NCBI GenBank assembly: GCA_013349405.1
Contig: DUZS01000014.1
Span: 1-64,000 of the forward strand
Reading direction: 5' to 3'
Length of the DNA: 64,000 bases
DNA from: Desulfuromonadales bacterium
GTDB lineage: Bacteria > Desulfobacterota > Desulfuromonadia > Geobacterales > Pseudopelobacteraceae
In this document: one piece after another, positions 54,034 to 63,486 of the stretch
How positions within the stretch are numbered: the stretch's first letter is position 1
Layout: every line of letters starts with the position of its first letter
The notes under the pieces: generated by a model
Databases searched by the model: none
Seen by the model: only the letters and a program-made list of their open reading frames with translations
What the model was told of the DNA's origin: nothing
Position numbers and translations under genes: made by a program

Positions 54034-55686
54034 TCATTTTGCGCGCAAGTCTATGCGCTTCATCTCCTGCTTCTCGCTCTCGGAGAGTTTATCCCACCAG
54101 GTGCCGCCTGAGTTGCCGTAGTCAAAACGCTCGGCTCCTCTGCGGGTGTAGTAATAGTAATTGATGAACCAGGAGTATGCATAAAAAACGGATACACCCA
54201 CAAAGAACGGAATGGCGCTGCCGAACGTGGTTATGGCGCCGCCGATAAACGAAGTCCAGATAAACGGTCCGAATGCCGCCCAGGCACCGGTCCAGCCGAG
54301 CATTTGAGCACCCTTGGCGGGCGAATAGGCGAACACGATCGGGTATTGGCGGAACGTTGCGGCGTTATTTGTGCCTGTCATCAGGAATATAAAGAGCATG
54401 ATCCAGACAAAACCCTGGAACTGCTCAAGACCGGTGGGCGTCAGGAATCCTCCGAATGCAAGAGCCAGACAACCGGCGATCTGCCCCAGCGTTGTCCAGT
54501 GCATCCCTTTGCTGCCGCCCCATTTGTCGAACACAGGACCGGTCAGAGCACGGATCAGTCCACCGATGAGCGGGCCGAGATAGGCATACGCTAATGGATC
54601 CGGTGCACCGTCAAAGCCGCCGTAGATGGTCTTGATCATCATCGGAAACGCGGCCGCATACCCGGAGAACGAACCAAATGAAGTGATATAGGTTATGGTG
54701 CAGTTCCACGTATGCGTTCGAGCTCTGTTCAGAGTGCTCAGGATTTCAAACTGCCCCTTAAAACCTCTCGCGGGGAGAGTAACGCTTCTCAAAAAGAGTG
54801 AGCAGAGAATGAAGGCAATAATAAGGAACGGAACCCAGACAAACAGCGCGTTCTGTAAATATATATCCTTTTTTATCACCTTCTTTACGGTCACACCGGT
54901 AATCAGACCTGCTTCATTTTTCTTCAGCTCCACCTTCATGTTTTTGGTGGTTGCCGTCTCATTAATCACCACATCCTTAATTACATCACCATCTCTTGTA
55001 ATGACCGTTGCGGCAACAAGGTCGGGTCTTTTTGCCACCACGTTTGTGACCACGCCGTCAGCATTTTTCGTAACCGCTACGTCCTTGAGAACATCAACCT
55101 TTGTGAAGGTCTGCGGACCGCCGACCATTGCTCCGAGAGCAGCAAAACCTATTATCCACGGCGCTACAAACTGGACAATACTCACCCCGAAGTTGCCCAG
55201 TCCTGCCTGTATCCCCATTGCGAGCCCCTGAAGCCTCTTTGGGAAAAAGATGCTCGTAGACGGCATGAATGAGGAAAAGTCCCCACCTCCCATGCCGGTA
55301 AGGAACCCGATGACCATGAATGTTGCCCAGGAGGTGCCAGTGTCCTGAATCGCGAAGCCGAGCCAGATCATCGGAATTACCTTGATGATGGTAGAGACGC
55401 TCACGACCGGTCTGGTTCCGAGCACCGGGATAAAGTTTGAATGAATCAGTCGCAGGATGCCGGAGGCAAACCCCGGAATCGCCGCGAGCCAGAAGTACTC
55501 CATAGTGGTGAACTTGAAGCCTATGGCAGGCATCCTGACAACCACCGCGCTCATGACAAACCAAGTCGCGAACGAAAATACCAGCGAAAACGTTGTTAAC
55601 GCGCATGTGCGCCATGCGACTGCGCTGCCGGTCTCTTCCCAGAATTTCGGATCTTCCGGTTCCCATCGTGGTAATCTGGCCATCAT
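54034..55686 (-). CDS. narK: NarK-type nitrate/nitrite transporter with soluble insert (second copy)
   Basis: A 550-residue MFS transporter of the nitrate/nitrite porter family: Arg in helix 2 (GILRLIHSNF), FLTGMGGGDFSSFMPSTSIF, the FPKRLQGLAMGIQAGLGNFG signature, and later GGLIRALTGPVFDKWGGSKG and GTNNAATFRQYP. Between helices 6 and 7 there is an insert of about 80 residues (about 194-275) rich in Val/Lys strands (KDVAVTKNADGVVTNVVAK). ATG 55686 follows GGGGAG. It lies 25 nt behind the first narK gene. Confidence 0.92.
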   Translation of the reverse strand: MMARLPRWEPEDPKFWEETGSAVAWRTCALTTFSLVFSFATWFVMSAVVVRMPAIGFKFTTMEYFWLAAIPGFASGILRLIHSNFIPVLGTRPVVSVSTIIKVIPMIWLGFAIQDTGTSWATFMVIGFLTGMGGGDFSSFMPSTSIFFPKRLQGLAMGIQAGLGNFGVSIVQFVAPWIIGFAALGAMVGGPQTFTKVDVLKDVAVTKNADGVVTNVVAKRPDLVAATVITRDGDVIKDVVINETATTKNMKVELKKNEAGLITGVTVKKVIKKDIYLQNALFVWVPFLIIAFILCSLFLRSVTLPARGFKGQFEILSTLNRARTHTWNCTITYITSFGSFSGYAAAFPMMIKTIYGGFDGAPDPLAYAYLGPLIGGLIRALTGPVFDKWGGSKGMHWTTLGQIAGCLALAFGGFLTPTGLEQFQGFVWIMLFIFLMTGTNNAATFRQYPIVFAYSPAKGAQMLGWTGAWAAFGPFIWTSFIGGAITTFGSAIPFFVGVSVFYAYSWFINYYYYTRRGAERFDYGNSGGTWWDKLSESEKQEMKRIDLRAK

Positions 55687-55711
55687 TATCTCCCCGTTCA
55701 GCTTTAGTGGT

Positions 55712-57229
55712 TTATCCCTCAAACACCCGCATGGTTTGAGGATGTTTTTCCTTCATCATCTTTCCGACTACATAGTGCAGTGAAAGCAGGCAGGCGACCG
55801 ACAGGAACAGCATGAATATCCAGCAGCTGGTCCAGAGCCCGGTCCATTCAAGCAGGTAACCGAACACGATCGGACAGACGAAACCTCCCAACCCTCCGAG
55901 CACCCCCACCATGCCGCCGACTACCCCAACTTCTTCCGGGAAGTAGTCCGGGATCAGCTTGTAGACAGCCGCCTTACCAATTCCCCAGATGGTGCCGAGC
56001 AGCAGAACCAGCACGGCGAAAATCCAGACATTGGCCTGAAAATAAATCCTGGTCACCCCCTTGGCCAACAGCTCCTTTTTCTTGACCGCTTGTCCCGGCT
56101 TTACTACCGGTTCCTGCCAGGTCAGCTTTCCGGGAAGTACGAGGATCTGATCATCGATATTTTTCATAACCTCCGGTTTTGCTTTCAGCCGGTAGGTCTG
56201 GTCGCCGATAACTTCAGAGGTTATTTTGACCTCTTTAACCACAATGGAACCATCCGCCACCGTCTGTACGACTCCGGCCCGTTTGGCCATGACCCCGCGT
56301 CCGGGAGATTGAATTTCCATTTTAGGTATCATCACCATCACACTGATGACCGTCGAACTACCCAGGACCCAGTACATGATCCGGCGGCCGCCGAACTTGT
56401 CTGACATCCATCCCCCGAGGGCCCGGATTACTCCGGAGGGAAGGCTGAACATCGAGGCGAACAGACCGGCGGTGACGAGCGGCAGATAATAGACATTGAC
56501 AAAATAGGGGACGAGCCATTGGGAAAAGGCAACAAAGCAGCCGAATACCAGGAAATAGTAGAGTCCGAAGCGCCAGACGCGCATATGCTTGAGTGGTGTC
56601 AACATCTGGATGAAGGTCTTGCCGGAACTGGCCGGTTTTCTGTTGTCGCTGAAAATAAAGAAAATGATGCCCATTGTTGCCAGGATCAGTGCGTAATAGA
56701 CCGGCAGATCACGCCATCCCTCAATGTTGGCGCCGTTATGTGTCAGTTTGTTGAGCATGGTCGGGGCCAGCAGTGTCGTCAGAGCCGCCCCGGCGTTGCC
56801 GGCGCCGAAAATACCGAGTGCCGTTCCCTGCCGCTCGCGCGGATACCAGACCGAGCTGAAGGCGATACCGATGGAAAAACTGACTCCGACCATGCCGAAG
56901 CCGAAACTGCAGAGGGCAAATGAGGTAAAACTGTCGGCTTTGGAAAGCAGGTACATCGGGATAGCGCAGAGAATCAGGAGCGATCCGTAGACCGGTTTAC
57001 CCCCGAATTTGTCAGTCAGCATGCCGGCCGGCAGGCGGAAAATTGAGCCGGTCAGAACCGGAATGCCGAACAGCCAGCCGATCTGGACCGGCCCCCAGTT
57101 GAAGACCTGGTTGTCTACCAGAAACGTCACCAACACGCCGTTGAACATCCAGGCGGCAAAGCAGACGGTAAATGCCAGAGTGTTGAGAAAAAGATTTTTA
57201 TGTGATTTCCACGTTGCGACTTCCAGCAT
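55712..57229 (-). CDS. narK: NarK-type nitrate/nitrite transporter with soluble insert (first copy)
   Basis: A 505-residue MFS protein with the nitrate porter features GSIFRLPAGMLTDKFGGKPV, SVWYPRERQGTALGIFGAGN, SGVIRALGGWMSDKFGGRR and GIGKAAVYKLIPDYFPEEVG. An insert of about 93 residues (about 304-396) sits between helices 9 and 10. It is beta-rich and ends EPVVKPGQAVKKKELLAKG, a pattern like lipoyl/biotinyl-type barrels. The two paralogues may divide nitrate uptake and nitrite export. It lies 24 nt behind narI. Confidence 0.92.
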   Translation of the reverse strand: MLEVATWKSHKNLFLNTLAFTVCFAAWMFNGVLVTFLVDNQVFNWGPVQIGWLFGIPVLTGSIFRLPAGMLTDKFGGKPVYGSLLILCAIPMYLLSKADSFTSFALCSFGFGMVGVSFSIGIAFSSVWYPRERQGTALGIFGAGNAGAALTTLLAPTMLNKLTHNGANIEGWRDLPVYYALILATMGIIFFIFSDNRKPASSGKTFIQMLTPLKHMRVWRFGLYYFLVFGCFVAFSQWLVPYFVNVYYLPLVTAGLFASMFSLPSGVIRALGGWMSDKFGGRRIMYWVLGSSTVISVMVMIPKMEIQSPGRGVMAKRAGVVQTVADGSIVVKEVKITSEVIGDQTYRLKAKPEVMKNIDDQILVLPGKLTWQEPVVKPGQAVKKKELLAKGVTRIYFQANVWIFAVLVLLLGTIWGIGKAAVYKLIPDYFPEEVGVVGGMVGVLGGLGGFVCPIVFGYLLEWTGLWTSCWIFMLFLSVACLLSLHYVVGKMMKEKHPQTMRVFEG

Positions 57230-57253
57230 GTGTGGGTCCTTTCCTGATTCGAT

Positions 57254-57919
57254 TTATTTCGACCGCCAGCGATAGAGGATCGGCGGGTCCATCAGGAAGC
57301 GGGCCGGGACGTAGAGCATGTGCACCAGTTTGGTGAACGGCAGCAGGGCAACAATCAGGAAGGCACAGGCTGCGTGCAGCTTGAAGACCAGCGGGAAGTC
57401 GGCCATATATTCGATCTGCGGATTGAATGTCGCGAGCGACCAGAAATAGGGGACCACCGAATGGAGGTACCACTGGGAACCCCAGCGCATGAACGTTGCG
57501 ACGTAGACGCCGGTAAGGCTCTGGGCGGCCAGCAGATAAAGCAGCACCCAGTCTGAGGCGTAGGTGACCTGCTTCAAAAGCGGTGTGTTAACGCGGCGCA
57601 GCAGCAGTGCCAGACAGCCAAAAACAGCGAAGAGTCCGAGTGCGAGACCGATGCTTTCGAAGATGATCAGGTTGTTCTGATTGCCGAGAAGCGCCTTCAT
57701 CGGACCGGGGGCAATAACCCCCAGGAAATGGGCTGCGAGCACCGGCAGGATGCCGTAGTGCCAGGGATTGATGCCCCAGAAGAGGACGTTACGCTCCAGA
57801 AACTGCGTGGAGTAGGCCGACCAGGTCAGGCGATTGGAGTAGAAACGATAGGGAGTTACAAAGATCAATAACGCCAGAGCGGCATACGGCATGACGACAA
57901 AAATAAAGCTGTTTAACAT
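57254..57919 (-). CDS. narI: Respiratory nitrate reductase gamma subunit (cytochrome b)
   Basis: A 221-residue integral membrane protein with five helices. It anchors NarGH and takes electrons from quinol through two b haems; candidate His ligands are in NPWHYGILPVLAAHFLG (about residues 52-66) and in LHSVVPYF and KLHAACAF later. It belongs to the NarI family at typical size. It overlaps narJ by seven bases. Confidence 0.94.
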   Translation of the reverse strand: MLNSFIFVVMPYAALALLIFVTPYRFYSNRLTWSAYSTQFLERNVLFWGINPWHYGILPVLAAHFLGVIAPGPMKALLGNQNNLIIFESIGLALGLFAVFGCLALLLRRVNTPLLKQVTYASDWVLLYLLAAQSLTGVYVATFMRWGSQWYLHSVVPYFWSLATFNPQIEYMADFPLVFKLHAACAFLIVALLPFTKLVHMLYVPARFLMDPPILYRWRSK

Positions 57920-58458
57920 GAGTGTACCTCCTTACAATCCTCTGTACAAAGCAGCAATGCTGCTTCAACCAGCACTTTCCAGTGGGAATTATGCGTGGTG
58001 TCAAAGGCAGCGTGGTAGCGCTCCACCCCGGGCAATACACACTTGATAATGAACGGTTGACGTAATCCGCCGGTATCCTGTCGTGCCAGATGAGCCAGAA
58101 AACCGAGCAGCACCGAAAGATGATCGGGAAGTTCCACACCGGCAGGGGTGTAGCCGCACCGCTCATATTCCTGTTTCAGCATGATCATATAGCTCCCCTT
58201 CTTCTGGTTGTCACCGAAGAGGTGATGTCCCAGGTACGGGGCGGTGGCCGGATTGAAGTCAAAGCTGGCGACGTACTCCTCCTCAAGCTCCGCCTCGGAA
58301 GAGGTGGCGGCAAAGTCGGCAAAGGAGGCGATGGAACTGCTCAGCCGCTGCCGGTTCAGAAAGTCGCTGACAACGGCATAATCGGTCTGCAGCTGTTCTT
58401 TGCCCGCCGGATAGTCGAGCAGTCGGGCGAGGGCATCGTAGCTGGCGGCGATAGTCAT
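57913..58458 (-). CDS. narJ: Nitrate reductase molybdenum-cofactor assembly chaperone
   Basis: A 181-residue helical TorD/NarJ-family chaperone: YDALARLLDYPAGKEQLQTD, LEEEYVASFDFNPATAPYLG and YERCGYTPAGVELPDHLSVL are family blocks. It binds apo-NarG and delays membrane docking until the cofactor is in place, and is not part of the final enzyme. It overlaps narH by four bases and narI by seven. Confidence 0.94.
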   Translation of the reverse strand: MTIAASYDALARLLDYPAGKEQLQTDYAVVSDFLNRQRLSSSIASFADFAATSSEAELEEEYVASFDFNPATAPYLGHHLFGDNQKKGSYMIMLKQEYERCGYTPAGVELPDHLSVLLGFLAHLARQDTGGLRQPFIIKCVLPGVERYHAAFDTTHNSHWKVLVEAALLLCTEDCKEVHSC

Positions 58459-59906
58459 TTCGGCCCCCTTGTCTTCTTGAGGATACCGAAGCCGCTGGTT
58501 CCCTTACGCTGTTGCGGATCCTGTTCCTCCCGCTGCTGGGTCGGAATGATGAACCGCTCACGATAGGGGGCGATGGTGAAGAGACGGTACAGCTTGTTGG
58601 CACCCGCTTCATCGAGTCCCGCATTTTTTAAAATAGACTCTTCAATAGGCTGACCAAGGTTGCCCGCACGCTTGAAAAGCCGCAGGGCGATCTGTTTGCG
58701 CAGTATTGCGGCAACTATCTCCTCATTGCCTCCGGAAAGAAGACTGGCCAGGAAACTGATCGGCGCACGCATCTTTTCGAGAAGCGGGAACGTGCCATGG
58801 TCGGCCAGTTCATGAAGATCGCCACCGCTGGAAATTACCGGGGAGAGCGACGGAATATAGTAGGCCATCGGCATGGTCCGGAATTCCGGGTGCAGCGGCA
58901 GAGCCACGGCGAACTCCTTCACCAGCGCGTAGACCGGCGACTTTTCGGCCGCTTCCAGCCACTGATCGGTAACGCCATTCTTGCGGGCGGATTCACGAAC
59001 CTGCGGATCGCGCGGATCAAGGATCACGTCGCGGTGAGCCGCTACCAGCTGATCATCCGGTTTGAGCAACGCTTCTTCCACCCGATCGGCGTCGTAGAGC
59101 AGCACGCCGACGTGGCGGATCCGGCCGACGCAGCTGTGGGCGCAGGCGTTGCACTGTCCGCTCTCGGTGCGCGGAAAACAGAAGATGCATTTCTCCGCCT
59201 TGCCGCTCTGCCAGTTGAAATAGACTTTTTTGTACGGGCAGGCGCTGGTACAGAAGCGCCACCCTTTGCAGACGTCCTGATCCACCAGCACGACACCGTC
59301 CTCGCCCCGTTTGTAGAGCGCCCGCGACGGGCAGGAAGCGACGCAGGCCGGATTCAGGCAGTGATTACAGATACGGGGGAGATAGTGCATGAACATGCGG
59401 CCGTAATCTGAGACAAGGGAACTGTCTTTAAGATTGACGTCATTGACGGCGTATACCTGCGAACCGGAGAGGTCGTCGTCCCAGTTTGGACCGTTGGTAA
59501 TCTCTTCCATCCGCTCACCGGAGACTTGCGAAAATGCTTCGGCCACCGGCTGGTCGCTGCCGGGAGGTGCTTTATAAAGATTGCTGTAGTCAAAATCGAA
59601 CGGCTCGTAATAATCGTCCAGCTTCGGCATATCGGGCTGGAAGAACATGTTGAGGAGCGTCGGACCTTTGCCGAGAGCACGCAACTTCAGTTTGCCATTT
59701 TCGCGAACCCATCCCCCCTTGAACTTGTCCTGATTTTCCCATTTTTTGGGATAACCGACGCCGGGTTTGGTCTCCACATTATTCCACCACATGTATTCGG
59801 CGCCTTTCCTGTCTGTCCAGATGTTCTTGCAGGAGATGCTGCAGGCGTGGCAACCAATGCATTTGTCAAGATTGAATACCATTACCAGTTGTGCTCTGAC
59901 GTTCAT
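58455..59906 (-). CDS. narH: Respiratory nitrate reductase beta subunit
   Basis: A 483-residue iron-sulfur subunit that wires NarI to NarG. Cluster ligand groups are CIGCHACSISCKNIW (Cys16, 19, 22, 26), CNHCLNPACVASCPSRALYK, CKGWRFCTSACPYKKVYFNW with the Trp that marks the [3Fe-4S] site, and CIFCFPRTESGQCNACAHSC. Length and spacing are as in other NarH. It starts four bases after narG. Confidence 0.97.
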   Translation of the reverse strand: MNVRAQLVMVFNLDKCIGCHACSISCKNIWTDRKGAEYMWWNNVETKPGVGYPKKWENQDKFKGGWVRENGKLKLRALGKGPTLLNMFFQPDMPKLDDYYEPFDFDYSNLYKAPPGSDQPVAEAFSQVSGERMEEITNGPNWDDDLSGSQVYAVNDVNLKDSSLVSDYGRMFMHYLPRICNHCLNPACVASCPSRALYKRGEDGVVLVDQDVCKGWRFCTSACPYKKVYFNWQSGKAEKCIFCFPRTESGQCNACAHSCVGRIRHVGVLLYDADRVEEALLKPDDQLVAAHRDVILDPRDPQVRESARKNGVTDQWLEAAEKSPVYALVKEFAVALPLHPEFRTMPMAYYIPSLSPVISSGGDLHELADHGTFPLLEKMRAPISFLASLLSGGNEEIVAAILRKQIALRLFKRAGNLGQPIEESILKNAGLDEAGANKLYRLFTIAPYRERFIIPTQQREEQDPQQRKGTSGFGILKKTRGPK

Positions 59907-59910
59907 CGCT

Positions 59911-62900
59911 TCACCCCCTCAACTTTCTGACAACCACGTAGCTATCCCGGTTAACTCCGGTCGGCCCCCAGTAGTTGAAGTAGTAACTGAATTGTGCATA
60001 CCCTCCGAGCATCAGAGTCGGTTTCAGGCGGATTCGTGACAGGCTGTTGTGCACACCGCCACGTTTGCCGCTCTTCCTGGACTTTTTGACGTTCAGTGTC
60101 CGCTCCGGGGCGTGATACATGACCGCTGCACCACGGGGAATGCGTGACGAAACACAGGCTCGGCTGGTGACGACGCCATTGGCGTTAAAGACCTCAATTG
60201 CCTCATTATCTTCGATCCCGGCGCTGGCCGCATCCTCATGGTTGAGCCAGACGACCGGACCGCCCCGCGAAAGGGTGAGCATCCGCAGGTTGTCGGTGTA
60301 GGTGGAGTGAATGCCCCACTTGCCGTGCGGAGTCAAAAAGTTCAGGATCAGGCCGGTTTCACCCTCGGTTTCATCCAGGAGCGCCGGGTTGAGTTTGGCT
60401 TTGAAGGTCGGTAACCCTTCGTTGAACTCGCCGTAATAGGGATGGTCGAGGTAGAGGGACTGCCGTCCGGTGAGAGTCCGCCAGGGCACACCATGCTCAA
60501 CGTTCAGAGTGTATGGCGAGTAGGGGCGATTCTCGTTGACCAGACCGCTCCAGACAGGGGTGCTGATAAAACGCTGCGGTTTCTGGGTGATATCTTCCCA
60601 GCTGATACGGAAGTCGCGGTTACCTGCCGAAATCTGGCTGAGCGGCTTGCCGACGCGCTTCTCCAGATTCTGATAGGCGCGGTGTGCCAGTTCGCCATTG
60701 GTCTCCGGGGCAAAAGCCATCAGCACGTCGGCCACGATACGCGCGTCCTCCAGGTCGATGCAGGTTTTGCCTCCCCATGAACGGGTCGGCATCTCTGTGA
60801 GGAGTTTTTCGTGAACGTCTTCCGCTTCAAAATTCACCCCGTGAGCATGGAGGTGGCCGATATGCGGGCCGAGCGACATGAAACGGTTGAAGAGGTTGAT
60901 GTAGTCACGCTCAACAATAGGGAGGTTCGGCATGGTCTTGCCCGGAATAGCCTCACACTCGCCCAGCTTCCAGTCCTTGACACTCCGCTGGGCGATTTCG
61001 CCCGGTGTGTCGTGGAGCAGCGGCGCGGCAATGATGTCCTTGAACGGCACAGGAAAGTGCTTTGGAGCCAACTGACTGACCTTTTCTGCAATACCCGCGA
61101 AAATTTTCCAGTCTGATTTGGATTCCCAGGCGGGATCGACGGCGGCGTCCATGCAGTTGACAAATGAATGCATGTCGGTGGTATTCAAGTCCGATTTTTC
61201 GTACCAGGTCGCGGCCGGCAGAACGATATCGGAGTAGAGGGTCGAAGTATCCATCCGGAAGTTCAGGTCAACCACCAGATCCATTTTGCCGGTCGGGGCT
61301 TTTTCGTGCCAGACGATATCCTTGACCTGCCCCTTGGCTGCCTCGTGGGCGGTAAAGCTGCTGTTGGGAGCGCCGATAACATGCTTGAGGAAAAATTCGT
61401 GCCCCTTGGCGCTGGAAGAGATGGCATTACCGCGCCAGATGAACCAGACCTTGGGGGAGTTTCCCTCACCGTCCGGATCCTCGATCGCGAAACGGGTCTC
61501 GCCGCTCTTGAGGCGCTTGATCAGCCAGGCACGGATCTCGTCGTCGGTCGTGGCGCCGGCCGCAGTGGCCTGCTCGATCAGGCGGATCGGGCTCTCGTTG
61601 AAATGGGGGGAGAAGGGGAGCCAACCGAGCCGAACCGCCTTGGCGTTGAAGTCGGCGGTATGCATCGGCATATTCTCGCCGGTCTCCGGCTTGAAATAGT
61701 CGACAAAATTGCGGTCATAACGCCACTGGTCGGAGTGCATATACCAGAAGCTCGGCGTATTCTGCAGCCGTGACGCCTTGGTCCAGTCCTGGGCCATCGC
61801 GATGGTGGTCCAGGGGGCCAGCGGGACAACCTTCTCCTGGCCGACATAATGGCCGAGTCCGCCGCCGTTCCTGCCGACGCTGCCGGTCAGAATGAGGGCG
61901 GTGATGGCAGCGCGGTAGATCAGGTCGTTGTGGTACCAGTGATTGATACCGGCGCCGACGATGATCATGTTGCGACCGCTGCTCTGCTCGCCGTTCAGCG
62001 CCCATTCACGGGCCATCGTGATCAGTGTGTCGGCTGCTATGCCGGTATATTTCTCCTGCCAGGCCGGGGTAAACGGTTTATCATCCTGATAGTTTTTTGG
62101 ATAATCTCCGTCAAGTCCCCGTGAAACGCCAAACTGGGCCATCATGAGATCGAACACAGTGGCGACGATCACTTCGCCATCCTTCGTCATAACGCGGCGG
62201 ATCGGGACATTCCTGACAACATCACCGTCAGCCTCAAAGGTAAAGCGGACCGCGCTGGTTTCCTGGCCGAAGAACGTCATGGCGCAGTCGATATCTTCGC
62301 CGTCCACAAGATCCACCATGTCGAGGTTCCAGTTCCCCTCCTGTTTGCTCCAGCGGGAACCGACGCTGCCGTGCGGAATGCGGACATTCCCGGCACTGTC
62401 GCCGACACACATGGTCCAGTCGGCATTCTCTACTTCACCGGCTCGTTCCAGTTCTGATGCCCGCAGGAATTCTCCCTGCCGCAGGGCACCATCCTTCACG
62501 GACAGTTTGACCAGAAACGGCAGATCAGTGTACTTACGCACATAGTCGGTAAAGAAGGGGACCTCGCGATTGGCGTAGAACTCGGTCAGTATGACATGGT
62601 TGACCGCCATCCAGAAGGCGCCGTCATGACCCTGCTCGACCGGCATCCAGGCATCGGCGAACTTACAGGCCATGTTGTAATCCGGTGACATGACCACTAC
62701 TTTGGTGCCACGGTAGCGGGCCTCGGTCATAAAGTGGGCATCCGGGGTGCGGGTCATCGGCACGTTGGAACCGCAGAGGACGATGTAGGAAGCGTTATAC
62801 CAGTCAGCCGATTCATTAACGTCGGTCTGCTCACCCCAGACCTGCGGCGATGCCGGTGGCAGGTCGCAGTACCAGTCGTAGAAACTCATGGCAACGCCGC

Positions 62901-63486
62901 CGAACAGCTGGAGAAAACGGGTGCCGGCCGCATAACTGATCATCGACATGGCCGGGATCGGAGAAAATCCGATTACCCGGTCAGGCCCATGTTTTTTGGC
63001 CGTGTAGAGTGAGGATGCGGCGATCAGCTCATTCGCCTCATCCCACGAAGAGCGCCGGAACCCGCCCATGCCTCGCTTGCTGACATAACTCTCGCGTGAC
63101 TCGGGGTTCTCGACGATACTCTTCCACGCCGTGACCGGATCGTCATGAACTGCGCGGGCCTGGCGCCAGAGATCGATCAACGCGCCGCGCATATACGGGT
63201 GTTTGACCCGCAACGGGGAGTAGAGGTACCAGGAAAAACTGATTCCGCGCGGGCATCCGCGTGGCTCGTGGTTGGGGAGGTCGCCGTTGAACTGTGGATA
63301 GTCATTGGCCTGCAGTTCCCAGCCGACAATGCCGTCTTTTACATGTACCATCCAGCTGCAGGCACCGGTACAGTTGACCCCGTGGGCGCTGCGTACCACT
63401 TTGTCGTACTGCCACCGGTTCCGGTAAAACTCCTCCCACCCCCGGTCGCATGGGCTATGGTCATCCTTGATCCGTTCGTTCGACAT
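59911..63486 (-). CDS. narG: Respiratory nitrate reductase alpha subunit (Mo-bisMGD)
   Basis: A 1191-residue catalytic subunit that reduces nitrate to nitrite. FS0 cluster ligands are His35, Cys39, Cys43 and Cys78 (HGVNCTGACSW, HEPRGCPRG). The Mo ligand Asp204 lies in YDWYCDLPPASPQVWGEQTD. GAGINHWYHND and NSSFTAHEAAKGQ are further family blocks. The N-terminus lacks the cleavable Tat leader of periplasmic Nap enzymes, fitting a cytoplasm-facing Nar. The start codon overlaps the stop of the upstream cytochrome gene (TAATG), with GGAGG inside that gene. Confidence 0.98.
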   Translation of the reverse strand: MSNERIKDDHSPCDRGWEEFYRNRWQYDKVVRSAHGVNCTGACSWMVHVKDGIVGWELQANDYPQFNGDLPNHEPRGCPRGISFSWYLYSPLRVKHPYMRGALIDLWRQARAVHDDPVTAWKSIVENPESRESYVSKRGMGGFRRSSWDEANELIAASSLYTAKKHGPDRVIGFSPIPAMSMISYAAGTRFLQLFGGVAMSFYDWYCDLPPASPQVWGEQTDVNESADWYNASYIVLCGSNVPMTRTPDAHFMTEARYRGTKVVVMSPDYNMACKFADAWMPVEQGHDGAFWMAVNHVILTEFYANREVPFFTDYVRKYTDLPFLVKLSVKDGALRQGEFLRASELERAGEVENADWTMCVGDSAGNVRIPHGSVGSRWSKQEGNWNLDMVDLVDGEDIDCAMTFFGQETSAVRFTFEADGDVVRNVPIRRVMTKDGEVIVATVFDLMMAQFGVSRGLDGDYPKNYQDDKPFTPAWQEKYTGIAADTLITMAREWALNGEQSSGRNMIIVGAGINHWYHNDLIYRAAITALILTGSVGRNGGGLGHYVGQEKVVPLAPWTTIAMAQDWTKASRLQNTPSFWYMHSDQWRYDRNFVDYFKPETGENMPMHTADFNAKAVRLGWLPFSPHFNESPIRLIEQATAAGATTDDEIRAWLIKRLKSGETRFAIEDPDGEGNSPKVWFIWRGNAISSSAKGHEFFLKHVIGAPNSSFTAHEAAKGQVKDIVWHEKAPTGKMDLVVDLNFRMDTSTLYSDIVLPAATWYEKSDLNTTDMHSFVNCMDAAVDPAWESKSDWKIFAGIAEKVSQLAPKHFPVPFKDIIAAPLLHDTPGEIAQRSVKDWKLGECEAIPGKTMPNLPIVERDYINLFNRFMSLGPHIGHLHAHGVNFEAEDVHEKLLTEMPTRSWGGKTCIDLEDARIVADVLMAFAPETNGELAHRAYQNLEKRVGKPLSQISAGNRDFRISWEDITQKPQRFISTPVWSGLVNENRPYSPYTLNVEHGVPWRTLTGRQSLYLDHPYYGEFNEGLPTFKAKLNPALLDETEGETGLILNFLTPHGKWGIHSTYTDNLRMLTLSRGGPVVWLNHEDAASAGIEDNEAIEVFNANGVVTSRACVSSRIPRGAAVMYHAPERTLNVKKSRKSGKRGGVHNSLSRIRLKPTLMLGGYAQFSYYFNYWGPTGVNRDSYVVVRKLRG

